Shown: piece by piece, positions 51,833-60,129 of the stretch
Position numbering within the stretch: the stretch's first letter is position 1
How the letters are laid out: the number at the start of each line of letters is the position of its first letter
Source: an uncultured Tenacibaculum sp.
Lineage (GTDB): Bacteria; Bacteroidota; Bacteroidia; Flavobacteriales; Flavobacteriaceae
Length of the DNA: 64,000 nt
Assembly (NCBI RefSeq): GCF_947495995.1
Contig: NZ_CANMAX010000007.1
Coordinates: 126,001 to 190,000 of the forward strand
Reading direction: 5' to 3'
Notes under the pieces: generated by a model
What the model was told of the DNA's origin: nothing
What the model saw: the letters and a program-made list of their open reading frames with translations, nothing else
Databases searched by the model: none
Program-made: the position numbers and the translations under genes

Positions 51833-51971
51833 TTACGCACAACGTTTTGTGTATTGTTATTTGCGATTTTTGATTGTAAAGTTAATTGAAAGGTAATGAA
51901 CTTTTGGTTTTGCGAGATTTGTCCGAAGGATAAATCCGTGAGCAATTAATTATACATTTTGTTGTATGCTG
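51833..51971 (-). repeat. attC-like site, family A, intact
   Basis: Left arm TTACGCACAACGTTTTGTGT (51833-51852), core GTAAAGTTAATTGAAAGGTA, hairpin GCGAGATTTGTCCGAAGGAT, right half AGCAATTAATTATACATTTT and arm GTTGTATGCTG (51961-51971). The right arm pairs with TTGCATACAAC at 52443. Confidence 0.87.
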
Positions 51972-51973
51972 TT

Positions 51974-52429
51974 TTACTTTTTCAAAAACATGTTTATTTT
52001 TCCTGGAATTTCAATTGCTATAGTGTCAAATACAAAAAGAGCTTCAATTTTAAATGAATTATCCTTGTCGTTTTCAGGTATGAAATTATATTCAAACTCA
52101 GCGTCTGTATAATTTTCATAAATCAAAGTACGTGTTTTTTTACCTTTTCTATTTGTTACAGCATAAATGTTGTATTCCGGTAATTTTTGAATTGATGAAA
52201 ACACAAATTTGAACTTATTAGGTTTATTTATAGCTAAATTATTATTTTCAGGTATTCCCCATAAATTTGAGTTGATTAGTTTTTTATAAGTTCTTTTTTT
52301 TAAAGAATCAGATAGTTTTTTGTTTAGTTTTTTTAACTCAAAGATTTTGTTATTTAATCTTTCAATTTCTTTGTTTTGACAAGAGTTAAATAAAATAAAA
52401 GTGAATAATATTATTATTGATCTTTTCAT
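51974..52429 (-). CDS. Hypothetical lipoprotein
   Basis: A 151-residue lipoprotein (signal MKRSIIILFTFILFNSCQNK). The next 30 residues form a coiled coil (IERLNNKIFELKKLNKKLSD), then a beta domain ending EIPGKINMFLKK. A surface-anchored coiled coil is plausible; no recognised family. Confidence 0.68.
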   Translation of the reverse strand: MKRSIIILFTFILFNSCQNKEIERLNNKIFELKKLNKKLSDSLKKRTYKKLINSNLWGIPENNNLAINKPNKFKFVFSSIQKLPEYNIYAVTNRKGKKTRTLIYENYTDAEFEYNFIPENDKDNSFKIEALFVFDTIAIEIPGKINMFLKK

Positions 52430-52442
52430 AGTTTATAGAAAA

Positions 52443-52586
52443 TTGCATACAACGTATTTGTGTATGATTTTTTTTGCGGGAAAAGGACGCGAGTCATTTT
52501 CCGATGTTTCCTAAAGATAATTAATAAGATTGAATTTCCGGCGAGGAAATTCAGCCGCAATTAATTATACACCTTGTTATAGCCAG
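52443..52586 (-). repeat. attC-like site, family B, intact
   Basis: Left arm TTGCATACAACGTATTTGTG (52443-52462), inside GGGAAAAGGACGCGAGTCAT and TGAATTTCCGGCGAGGAAAT, right arm CACCTTGTTATAGCCAG (52570-52586). The right arm pairs with TTGGCTATAAC at 53414. Same family as 42443..42587. Confidence 0.85.
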
Positions 52587-53405
52587 TTATTTATTTTTCA
52601 TCAATTTTGAGATCGCTCTCATAAGCCTACAAGATTTATCTTTCAGACAGTAAATTGTATTACTTCTTTTTATTCTAAAAACATAATCATTTTCTGAAGA
52701 GCATAAGTTTTCATCGTTTTCATCTAGTTCTTTAAGGCTATTGATAAAATTAGTAAGATTTTCTTTATAGTCTGAGTTTTCAGAATATAACCAAGTTTGA
52801 AATCCAGATTCATTAGTAATTCTTTCCTTGTAAACTATTTCATTTTTTGGGTTGAAAAAAAACTCTAACAAAGTAGGGGGAGATCCACCAAAACAACCTT
52901 TGTTTAAAAAAAGAAATTGTAATGTGTCATTTTTTGAGAACATATCCATTTCAAAATCTTTGATTTTCTTTTTTTTATAATATTTTTCTAGTTTAGAGGG
53001 GAATTCTAATCTTATACTTTGATTAAAATTTATTGTTTGTTCAATGGTATCATTTAATTCAGACAGATATTTAACATTATATAATCCAACAGTTAATGAA
53101 TCGTATATATAACTATGACTTATTTTATCATTATGAAAGAATATGTCAGGTTGAATTTGTTTTTCGTTATTGTTGATTTGTAGTCTTTGCCAAATTCCAT
53201 ATTCTAGCTTTATGGCTTGTATATAATATCCACTTGGAGAATATTTTGTGGGAGAAGAGTTTTCTCCGATATAAAGATCTCCATATAATGTTTCACTTGG
53301 TGATATGACTTTGATGTTTTGGTTCGAATAATTATTACATGAAATCAATAAGGTCAAAATAGAAAGCAGAAATATTGAATTCAATAAGTTTTTTTCTTTT
53401 TTCAT
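52587..53405 (-). CDS. Hypothetical lipoprotein
   Basis: A 272-residue lipoprotein with signal KEKNLLNSIFLLSILTLLIS (lipidation at SCNN). Beta-rich body (GYYIQAIKLEYGIWQRLQIN, NYSNQNIKVISPSETLYG) with acidic tail (DENDENLCSSENDYVFRI). Family not recognised. Single-gene cassette with exact ends. Confidence 0.68.
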   Translation of the reverse strand: MKKEKNLLNSIFLLSILTLLISCNNYSNQNIKVISPSETLYGDLYIGENSSPTKYSPSGYYIQAIKLEYGIWQRLQINNNEKQIQPDIFFHNDKISHSYIYDSLTVGLYNVKYLSELNDTIEQTINFNQSIRLEFPSKLEKYYKKKKIKDFEMDMFSKNDTLQFLFLNKGCFGGSPPTLLEFFFNPKNEIVYKERITNESGFQTWLYSENSDYKENLTNFINSLKELDENDENLCSSENDYVFRIKRSNTIYCLKDKSCRLMRAISKLMKNK

Positions 53406-53413
53406 ATTTATGA

Positions 53414-53488
53414 TTGGCTATAACGGTTAATGTATGGTGCGTTGCATCCCGAAGGGTGCATATGCAATATACATGGTGTTAGCATTTC
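53414..53488 (-). repeat. attC-like site, short family
   Basis: Only 75 bp: left arm TTGGCTATAACGGTTAATGT (53414-53433), hairpin TGCATCCCGAAGGGTGCA (53444-53461) and right arm ACATGGTGTTAGCATTTC (53471-53488). It keeps the two outer arms and one inner stem and nothing else. Right arm pairs with GAATGCTAAC at 54190. Confidence 0.8.
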
Positions 53489-53492
53489 GTTT

Positions 53493-54176
53493 TTATTCTT
53501 TTAAGTTCAATTTTTCTATTAAAGTCCATTTAGGATAATCAACGGCAAAATTTGTTGAAATATCATATTCGTCAGGATAATCAATACTTTTTTTCAACTC
53601 ATTAGTAGCAACTAAATAATGGAAATATAATTTTTCTCCTTTTTTCAGTTTGGGAATTTTAGTTTCAAATCCAAAAGGTAATTGTTTCGTAAAAGATTTC
53701 TCTTGGTTTTTTTGATTTAAAAACGAACCTGTTTTAATAATTCCAAGCTCGGATTTAAGTCGATTAGGCATCCAGTCATTTTTTTCGGCTCGATATCTCA
53801 TCATTTCTCCATCTTCAGTTCCGATACTGACGACATTCTTTTTATCCTCTATCCAAATTGCTTGAAGATTTTCTCCTGTATCTGGTTCAGAAGTTATTTC
53901 TGTACTAGTTCTTTCAAGTGAACAATCAAAGTTCAAGGTTTCGTTATTATCATTTAACTTAGTTATTCTAAAAATCCAACCTATTGAACTTTGTATTTCA
54001 ATTTCGCTAACTTCTTTTAGCCAATTTTTAATTTCTGTAAATTCAATAATTTCTACTCTAAAAGAATCAGATTGAAAAATGTATCCAGACTCAGAATTAG
54101 TAATTTCTCCATCCTTATTAGAATGTAAATTCAAAGAAATATCTCCAAGTTGAGTTTTAAAATTACTTATTTTCAT
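53493..54176 (-). CDS. Hypothetical soluble protein, 227 aa
   Basis: A soluble beta-rich protein (VEIIEFTEIKNWLKEVSEIE, GWIFRITKLNDNNETLNFD, AIWIEDKKNVVSIGTEDGEM) with a Trp-containing end (DYPKWTLIEKLNLKE). No signal or membrane segment; no recognised family. Fits an immunity-like module. Single-gene cassette. Confidence 0.65.
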   Translation of the reverse strand: MKISNFKTQLGDISLNLHSNKDGEITNSESGYIFQSDSFRVEIIEFTEIKNWLKEVSEIEIQSSIGWIFRITKLNDNNETLNFDCSLERTSTEITSEPDTGENLQAIWIEDKKNVVSIGTEDGEMMRYRAEKNDWMPNRLKSELGIIKTGSFLNQKNQEKSFTKQLPFGFETKIPKLKKGEKLYFHYLVATNELKKSIDYPDEYDISTNFAVDYPKWTLIEKLNLKE

Positions 54177-54188
54177 CGTTCTCTTGAA

Positions 54189-54329
54189 TGAATGCTAACG
54201 TTTTGTGTATTGTTATTTGCGCTTTTTTGTTTGTAAAGTTAATTAAAAGAGATGAACTTTTGATTTTGCGAGATTTAGTCCGAAGGAATAAATCCGTAAG
54301 CAATTAACTATACATTTTGTTGGCATTAG
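54189..54329 (-). repeat. attC-like site, family A, intact
   Basis: Left arm TGAATGCTAACGTTTTGTGT (54189-54208), core GTAAAGTTAATTAAAAGAGA, hairpin GCGAGATTTAGTCCGAAGGA, right half GCAATTAACTATACATTTTG and arm GTTGGCATTAG (54319-54329). The right arm pairs with TTAATGCGAAC at 55041 (one mismatch). Confidence 0.87.
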
Positions 54330-54414
54330 TTTTTATTTTTTTCATCAGGAGTTCAGTTTCTAATTCAGAATTAATATCTTTTTTAAAGTGCTCGTTTATC
54401 CAAAATTCAGATTT

Positions 54415-55032
54415 TTATTTATCTAAAAAAGCTAAAAGATATTCAAATGATATTATTCTTGTTCCAATTTCAAAAGGTGGGTTTTCCACATCTTTTTTCA
54501 AGGAATTAATGTTCTTTTCATTTGTATTATTTTCCTTGAACCAAGTACTGATTTTTAGTAAGTTTTTATTCAATACTTTTTCTAAAGTTTGTCTGAATTT
54601 TTTTTCATTCATTGTATTAATCTTGTCAGGGTTCAAGTGTCTTTGAGTTTCAATACTTTTTTGCCAACCTTCAGTTTTCTTTAAGTAGAGAATTTTAGTT
54701 GATTTTTCCGTTCTGTGATTAATTAATCTTTTTCCTGAAATTGTTGGAATAAAATTGAAGCAGTTCCCAAAAGTAAAAGCACCTGCAAACCCTTTTAAAA
54801 CATTATATTCTACTACGTGCTTAATTCCTTCGTCGTTAAAATCACTAAACCATAAGTATTTTCCGTTCCAATTATTCAAACCAATTTCAGTAAATTTTGG
54901 TGTAGTTATTTCTTTTAAAATTTCAATCCGCTTTTCAAGTAAAACTTCATCTAAGTTTTGAACATCATTATAAAATTCTTGAAGAAAAATTCTTCTTTCA
55001 ATTTCGTTCCTAATTTTTCTTAGAATATTCAT
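54415..55032 (-). CDS. Hypothetical protein, possibly truncated by an in-frame stop
   Basis: A 205-residue soluble protein (MNILRKIRNEIERRIFLQEF, EYNVLKGFAGAFTFGNCFNF, FEYLLAFLDK). The frame continues past TAA for 36 codons (KSEFWINEHFKKDINSELET, then ELLMKKIK) before a second stop in the attC at 54304. The extension has normal composition, so the original gene was probably longer and has been cut by a nonsense change. No recognised family. Confidence 0.6.
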   Translation of the reverse strand: MNILRKIRNEIERRIFLQEFYNDVQNLDEVLLEKRIEILKEITTPKFTEIGLNNWNGKYLWFSDFNDEGIKHVVEYNVLKGFAGAFTFGNCFNFIPTISGKRLINHRTEKSTKILYLKKTEGWQKSIETQRHLNPDKINTMNEKKFRQTLEKVLNKNLLKISTWFKENNTNEKNINSLKKDVENPPFEIGTRIISFEYLLAFLDK

Positions 55033-55040
55033 CTTTCAAA

Positions 55041-55181
55041 TTAATGCGAACGTTTTGTGTATTGTTATTTGCGATTTTTTAATTGTAAAGTTAATTAAAA
55101 GTAGTGGACTTTTGGTTTTGTGAGATTTAGTCCGAAGGAATAAATCTGTAAGCAATTAATTATACACGGTGTTGGGCATAG
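55041..55181 (-). repeat. attC-like site, family A, intact
   Basis: Left arm TTAATGCGAACGTTTTGTGT (55041-55060), core GTAAAGTTAATTAAAAGTAG, hairpin GTGAGATTTAGTCCGAAGGA, right half CAATTAATTATACACGGTGT and arm GTTGGGCATAG (55171-55181), pairing with TTATGCCCAAC at 55904. Confidence 0.85.
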
Positions 55182-55888
55182 TTAATTTTCATAATAGTAA
55201 TTCCTTGAGTCACAATCTGTATTCAAAAATTCTCTTTTCTCAAAAACTTTATAACCTTTCATAAACTCGTTTTCATAATCTTTCCAATTCATTTTTTCTT
55301 TTGTTAGTGGTTCTCTACAGGTTTCTACTAAACTTATTAAAAAATTATCTTTTCTAAAGATGAAACCTCCTGATTTACAATGAACCGAAAATACCATAAC
55401 TCTATCTTTTTCAGGGTTGTTTTTATTGTCATTAGGATTAAACCATTCATCGTTTTCAATGAGGTTAATTATACTTTCATTGTCTTCTTTAAGTTTTCTA
55501 AATGAGTTTTTAGCTAAAGAATCATTTTTGTATTCTATTAGAAATAAAGTGTAATTTTCAAATGCAGAAGTTTCGTAGTTTACAGAGAAGTCATAAGATA
55601 AAATTCCTTTTACTTTTGAAATTCCTTCTTTTTTAAAGAAGGTAATATGTTTAGGTTTCTTTTTAGCTTTTTCATCAAATTCAACATGTTTTAATTTCTT
55701 TCCGTAAAATTTATAGATTAAACTATCTGTGATTTGATAAATGTTTCCCTTTTTTATTTTAGCTTTTTTATCTGATATTTCAGTTTTCAAAACTTTAATT
55801 TCTTCTTTTTTTTCTCTATTTCTTTTTTACACGAAAGCAAAGTTGAAATAATTAAATAGATGAAAATATATTTTAAAATTGACTTCAT
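55182..55888 (-). pseudogene. Lipoprotein gene with frameshift in an A(8) run
   Basis: From ATG at 55886-55888 the frame gives a lipoprotein signal (MKSILKYIFIYLIISTLLSC, lipidation Cys at 20) and then reaches a run of eight A (eight T on plus, 55806-55813) where the frame is off by one. One more A joins it to KTEISDKKAKIKKGNIYQIT and the rest of a 200-residue protein ending FEKREFLNTDCDS then RNYYYEN. So the mature part alone starts at 55790 without a signal. Could be a pseudogene, phase variation, or sequencing error. Confidence 0.7.
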
Positions 55889-55903
55889 TTTTTCGTTCAC
55901 TAA

Positions 55904-56044
55904 TTATGCCCAACGGTCTTGTATATGATTTCGTTGCGTGGTTTAAGCACTAAAGTTAGCAAATAAATCACAGATAGAAAGTCCGCGAGGACTTTCGTAA
56001 GTAAGCTATAACTAGCAATGAATTATACACATTGTTGGCAATAG
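55904..56044 (-). repeat. attC-like site, family C, intact
   Basis: Left arm TTATGCCCAACGGTCTTGTA (55904-55923), inside AAAGTTAGCAAATAAATCAC and the perfect hairpin GAAAGTCCGCGAGGACTTTC, right arm CACATTGTTGGCAATAG (56028-56044). Right arm pairs with TTATTGCCAAC at 60740, 4.7 kb away. Confidence 0.85.
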
Positions 56045-56114
56045 TTATTATTTCATACCAATAATATGTCTACGTTATTAAAACTTTTGTTTTACCATTG
56101 GTTTTACACTGAAA

Positions 56115-56867
56115 TTATTTGAGAGGTAAGAAAGTTAAGGATAGGAATAGTGTATTAGTTGTCATATGGATTAGCAAAGGATATTTAAATCCAAAAGCGA
56201 CTCTTGTGTATCCTGCAATGGTGGCGCTGAATAATTGTGGAAGTGTTAATATAGGTAGCAATAAAAGATTGGTGAGATTTAATTCAAAATTAAAAATGTG
56301 TAACCATGCAAAGCTGATGCACGATATATAGTAAATCCACTTAAACTGTTTTTTCCAAAACTGTTGTAAAACCTGTCTTACGGGCCTTCTACTAGATATC
56401 ACATACACTATTAACAAAATTATAACCCCTGTTATGATTCTATACCAAAAGGTATCATCCACCATAGACAATCGGCTTTTAAAAACAGCTTTAGTCATGA
56501 TATAATAGGTGAATGTTCCAGACGTTAAGGCCAAATAAATTGGTTGAAATTTTAGTGATAATCTAAAGGTAATCTCTTCAAATATGGGTAGAATAAGTCC
56601 ACCGACTAAAAGCAATACTAATGGGCTAAATCTTTCGGACATACTTACTGATGTTTGGTTTTCAGGCTCATATGCCAGCTGTAATAATGAGGCAGCTGTA
56701 ATACTAAAAACAAGCTTTATAAAAAAGAGACCTATGGTATCGTAAATTTTATGTTTGGTACTTTTCTCTATGGATTGTTTATTTATGGGATGCCTTATAA
56801 AGTTCGCTAAGTCTATTATTAGTGACTTGTAGTATTTTGGTTTTATCAACGGATAGGAAACGGTCAT
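56115..56867 (-). CDS. CPBP-family intramembrane protease homologue
   Basis: A 250-residue polytopic protein with the CPBP (Abi) pattern: LPIFEEITFRLSLKF gives the E-E-x-x-x-R motif, CISFAWLHIFNFEL the conserved His, and GFKYPLLIHMTTNTLF the C-terminal His/Asn motif. The family includes Rce1-like proteases and bacteriocin-immunity proteins. A strong hairpin separates it from the higher-G+C operon on its right. Confidence 0.85.
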   Translation of the reverse strand: MTVSYPLIKPKYYKSLIIDLANFIRHPINKQSIEKSTKHKIYDTIGLFFIKLVFSITAASLLQLAYEPENQTSVSMSERFSPLVLLLVGGLILPIFEEITFRLSLKFQPIYLALTSGTFTYYIMTKAVFKSRLSMVDDTFWYRIITGVIILLIVYVISSRRPVRQVLQQFWKKQFKWIYYISCISFAWLHIFNFELNLTNLLLLPILTLPQLFSATIAGYTRVAFGFKYPLLIHMTTNTLFLSLTFLPLK

Positions 56868-56887
56868 CGAGTTTTTATTTAAATGAT

Positions 56888-56926
56888 TGAGGCTCTAACT
56901 TACGTGAAGTGATGTTTAGAGCCTCA
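56888..56926 (-). terminator. Strong hairpin, likely terminator of the NmrA-like operon
   Basis: TGAGGCTCTAA (56888-56898) and TTAGAGCCTCA (56916-56926) are perfectly complementary over 11 bp around a 17-base loop. It lies 10 bp after the stop of the NmrA-like gene, in the right place to end its transcript. The T-run behind it is weak (ATCATTTAAAT), so it may act as a transcript-end stabiliser. Confidence 0.65.
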
Positions 56927-56935
56927 GTTAAAGAT

Positions 56936-57778
56936 TTAGTAAGCTTCCACTATTTCTGAATTCCAAATTCCAGTTTTTGCGGTTTCTTCGGCATAAGCTG
57001 AAAAGGGCTTTGCTTTTCTGCCCAAAACTCGTTCCACATCATTAACCACCAACTGATTATTAGGGTTGGTTAACACATGGCTAAACAAATACTCTATTAA
57101 CCACACCACATCACCAGGTATTTGTTGCTGTTTCATGCCTTTAACATACTGCTGCAGTGTGATATCATGAAAGTTTAAACTTCTGTTACTGGCTTTCGAA
57201 ATCATAGTAACAACATCTTTAAAGTTGATTAATTCTGGACCTGTCACTTCAACGGTATCTCCGTTATAAGTGTCATCAAGCAAGACTGTTGCAGCGACTT
57301 CTGCAATGTCATTAGCATCAACAAATGGAATTAAAACGTCTGATAATGGTAATGCTACTTCTCCGGACAATATTGGGTCTAAAAAGAAGCTTTCACTCCA
57401 GTTTTGGTTAAACCAAGAGGCTCTTACGATGGTATAGTCTATACCAGAATCCATGACGATTTGTTCACAGGCCTCAGCTTCGGTTTCTCCTTTTCCAGAA
57501 AGCAAAACCATTTTTTTGACTCCTGAAACTTTAGCCAATTGGGTTAATTCTTGTATCGCTTCTTTGGCTCCTGGAACGGCCAAATCTGGATAATAAGTTA
57601 CATACATACGTTCTACGCCATTTAAGGCATTTACCCAAGTACTTTTGTCATCCCAATCAAAGCTAGGCGATGCACTTCTTGAACCAATTCGAGGTTCTAT
57701 ACCTTTGTTTTTTAATTGTTCTACGACTCGGCGGCCTGTTTTTCCTGTTCCACCGATAACTAAAATGTTACTGTTCAT
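56936..57778 (-). CDS. NmrA-like NAD(P)-binding protein
   Basis: A 280-residue Rossmann-fold protein: VIGGTGKTGRRVVEQL (G-x-x-G-x-x-G) at the N-terminus, MVLLSGKGETEAEACEQIV, YTIVRASWFNQNWSESFF and the end VVNDVERVLGRKAKPF. It belongs to the NmrA/SDR-atypical group, usually redox sensors or isomer reductases acting on NAD(P) and quinones (YtfG/QorB-like). Last gene of the redox operon. Confidence 0.9.
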   Translation of the reverse strand: MNSNILVIGGTGKTGRRVVEQLKNKGIEPRIGSRSASPSFDWDDKSTWVNALNGVERMYVTYYPDLAVPGAKEAIQELTQLAKVSGVKKMVLLSGKGETEAEACEQIVMDSGIDYTIVRASWFNQNWSESFFLDPILSGEVALPLSDVLIPFVDANDIAEVAATVLLDDTYNGDTVEVTGPELINFKDVVTMISKASNRSLNFHDITLQQYVKGMKQQQIPGDVVWLIEYLFSHVLTNPNNQLVVNDVERVLGRKAKPFSAYAEETAKTGIWNSEIVEAY

Positions 57779-57810
57779 AATTTTATTTTTTTTATTTGAT
57801 TTATACTTCG

Positions 57811-57826
57811 CTTCAGAAATCTGAAG
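57811..57826. promoter_or_regulatory. 16 bp palindrome, candidate operator
   Basis: CTTCAGAAATCTGAAG is a perfect 7+7 inverted repeat around two bases, 33 bp upstream of the NmrA-like gene. It shares the outer CTTCA...TGAAG with the palindrome at 16611, beside another Crp-type gene. Its place in the operon of Crp-type gene 60130..60723 suggests it is an operator of an internal promoter. A terminator after DUF1772 is an alternative, but no T-run follows on the minus strand. Confidence 0.45.
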
Positions 57827-57863
57827 CCTTTTTATTCGTTTTTTGGTTGATGATTAAGATTTT

Positions 57864-58358
57864 CTATTTGGAATATATGAGTCCAACTAGCAAGAGAGCA
57901 AAAGATGTAAACGATGCTATTGTGCGTTGAACATGCCAACGGTTCCAAGGTTGTTCAAATTTTGCACGCAACTCTTTAAGCTTTATGGCTGAGAGGTTTT
58001 CTAATACCGTCTTATCTAACACTTCATTGAGTGGCACGTTTTTAAAAACCGTAATAATGCCTATACCAACGAAATATAAAATGGCTGCTATTAAAAAAGA
58101 CTTAAACGTGACTGGATTTGCATTACGATGTAAAATGGCATTTGCAAAAAGCAGCGGCACAGGCCCTAAAAAGACAATGAGAAAACTAGCATTAAGAATC
58201 GAACGATTCATGGCTTGAAAAGCTTGTAAAAAACCTAAATCGTCTAATCTCCCTATACCAGGCGTAATGGCATTGGACCAAGTAAAACATAAACCTGCTG
58301 AAAGTCCTATAAATAGTATACTTAGCATTAATACGATGAGTCTAATTTTAATTTCCAT
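57864..58358 (-). CDS. DUF1772/anthrone oxygenase-like membrane protein
   Basis: A 164-residue protein with four helices (IRLIVLMLSILFIGLSAGLC, ILNASFLIVFLGPVPLLFAN, ILYFVGIGIITVFKNVPL, IASFTSFALLLVGLIYS) and the pattern NVPLNEVL then WNRWHVQRT typical of DUF1772. Some relatives are anthrone oxygenases; the role here is unknown. Second last gene of a redox operon. Confidence 0.86.
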   Translation of the reverse strand: MEIKIRLIVLMLSILFIGLSAGLCFTWSNAITPGIGRLDDLGFLQAFQAMNRSILNASFLIVFLGPVPLLFANAILHRNANPVTFKSFLIAAILYFVGIGIITVFKNVPLNEVLDKTVLENLSAIKLKELRAKFEQPWNRWHVQRTIASFTSFALLLVGLIYSK

Positions 58359-58412
58359 TTTTAATTGTTTTTAAATGTTGGTACAAATCTATAGTGGTTA
58401 TCAACCAATCAT

Positions 58413-58955
58413 TTATTCCAAAGGGCTTATGATTTGTTCGAAAAGTTGAACCCTTTGAATCAGTTCTTCTTTTAACTCCCCATTTGAAATACCATCTTCA
58501 GAGAAATTGTCAAAGAAACTAGGCAAGGAAAAATTCCCAACGACATTAGCACCTAAGAAAGGAAAGTAGTTAACAGCACCCTGTAATACAGTGGCACCAC
58601 CACGACCACCAGGTGAGGTTGCCATTAAGAGTACGGGTTTCTCTCGCCATACTTTCATATTTGCGCGAGACAACCAGTCTAATATGTTTTTAAATACCGC
58701 TGTATAGGTTCCATTGTGTTCTGCTAATGCAATTATAAATCCATCGGCTTTATCAAATAATTCATTGAGTCTTTTAACAGCTGTTGGAATGCCATTTTCT
58801 TCTTCAAAATCAACTCCGTAAATAGGCAGCACATAATCGTTTAAGTCGATATAAATTAGTTCTACATTTTCCAACAAACCAGAAGTGTAGGATAGCAACC
58901 TTTTGTTAATAGATTTCTGACTATTAGTTCCTGCTATTGTGATGATTTTTTTCAT
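58413..58955 (-). CDS. NADPH-dependent FMN reductase
   Basis: A 180-residue flavodoxin-like reductase: IITIAGTNSQKSINKRLLSY at the N-terminus (phosphate loop), GFIIALAEHNGTYTAVFKNI, DWLSRANMKVWREKPVLLMA then SPGGRGG. Family members reduce quinones, chromate or azo dyes using NAD(P)H. Its stop precedes the neighbouring genes closely in a compact operon. Confidence 0.93.
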   Translation of the reverse strand: MKKIITIAGTNSQKSINKRLLSYTSGLLENVELIYIDLNDYVLPIYGVDFEEENGIPTAVKRLNELFDKADGFIIALAEHNGTYTAVFKNILDWLSRANMKVWREKPVLLMATSPGGRGGATVLQGAVNYFPFLGANVVGNFSLPSFFDNFSEDGISNGELKEELIQRVQLFEQIISPLE

Positions 58956-58956
58956 G

Positions 58957-59412
58957 TTATTTGTTTTTTGAGATTAAACCGTCTATCGACCATTTGCCAC
59001 TTCCATTAACTACAATACTTAATGCAAGACCAATAACTAGAAGCGAGAATTCGTAACCTTCGCCTGCTTGATTTCCATACCAATTCATAAAAAAACCGTG
59101 TTCAAGTTGTGTAGTGATAATGATCCCTGTAAACATGCCCGCAAGTGATAAGGCCCAAAATCTGGAGAAGAATCCAAGAACTAATGAAATAGAGCCAAAA
59201 AACTCAATCATAATTACTGAGAAGGCAACAATAGCGGGTAAGCCCATTTGTGTAGTCAATGCGTCCATTGTTGAGGAATAGCCATAACCACCAAATAGAC
59301 CTAATAATTTTTGAGCACCATGCGGAAACATGACTAAGCCAAGCGTCCATCTTGCAATACTAAACCCAATAATTGGGTTGGTTTTTAAAAGTTGTTTTAC
59401 TGAATTTTTCAT
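58957..59412 (-). CDS. DoxX-family membrane protein
   Basis: A 151-residue four-helix DoxX protein: LGLVMFPHGAQKLLGLFGGY near residue 30, FFGSISLVLGFFSRFWALSL, GFFMNWYGNQAGEGYEFSLL at the end. Usually paired with quinone oxidoreductases or thiosulfate:quinone systems. Its ATG is 22 bp from the neighbour and it abuts the FMN reductase gene by 1 bp. Confidence 0.92.
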   Translation of the reverse strand: MKNSVKQLLKTNPIIGFSIARWTLGLVMFPHGAQKLLGLFGGYGYSSTMDALTTQMGLPAIVAFSVIMIEFFGSISLVLGFFSRFWALSLAGMFTGIIITTQLEHGFFMNWYGNQAGEGYEFSLLVIGLALSIVVNGSGKWSIDGLISKNK

Positions 59413-59434
59413 AATGTTTAAGATTTATAGTTGT

Positions 59435-60076
59435 TTATAGAGTTTTACGATAATAGATTCCGAAAGCTGTTTTCTCGATAGGTTGAGGTCCAAACTGGTC
59501 AAGATCTATACCCATACCAACCTGATGTTGATAAATAGAAACGCCAACTCTCAATTGTTGAAAGCTTCTTGAATGCCGATTAAACTCATCCCAAATGGTT
59601 AAGAACTGGCCGTTTAACCAGATTGACAGATGGTCATTTATAGGTTGGTTGTATTGGAATTGTGCTAATACCTCAAAGTAGCTGGCATTTTTCTGTTCTG
59701 AGTATGCCACGGTAGGCATCAGTACCAATAACAGTCGTGAATTTTTAAAGGTATACTTGGCAGATATTCTTTCAGAAAAGCCGGCAAAACTGTTATAGTA
59801 CATGGACGGCCCAAGAGCAATGTTTTTGGTAATATTCCAAAATAAGGTGGGTTGTAAACCAATCTCATCAAATTGCTGGTTTTCTTGCTTAAACTTTTGG
59901 AAGAAAGCCAGGGTATTCAGACTCAGAGTCTGACTTTTAGTAATAGAGTAACTTGAGAATACTGTGAAGTCTGTTTTATCTAATCCAGCGAACAATTCTA
60001 CCTGAGTAAATTGCGACAGCAAAGGATTTATAAACCCAATGATTAAAAGAGAAGTGATGATGATAACTTTTTTCAT
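59435..60076 (-). CDS. Secreted beta-barrel-like protein
   Basis: A 213-residue exported protein (signal MKKVIIITSLLIIGFINPLL, then SQ). Repeated amphipathic strands such as QTLSLNTLAFFQKFKQE, FSERISAKYTFKNSRLLLV and FEVLAQFQYNQPINDHLSI indicate an outer-membrane beta barrel. No recognised family. It is the gene directly downstream of the Crp-type regulator in this unit. Confidence 0.7.
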   Translation of the reverse strand: MKKVIIITSLLIIGFINPLLSQFTQVELFAGLDKTDFTVFSSYSITKSQTLSLNTLAFFQKFKQENQQFDEIGLQPTLFWNITKNIALGPSMYYNSFAGFSERISAKYTFKNSRLLLVLMPTVAYSEQKNASYFEVLAQFQYNQPINDHLSIWLNGQFLTIWDEFNRHSRSFQQLRVGVSIYQHQVGMGIDLDQFGPQPIEKTAFGIYYRKTL

Positions 60077-60129
60077 GCTTCAAAATTCCGAAAGGGACAC
60101 ATGAAAAAAAATGAACTAGTTTAAGACTT

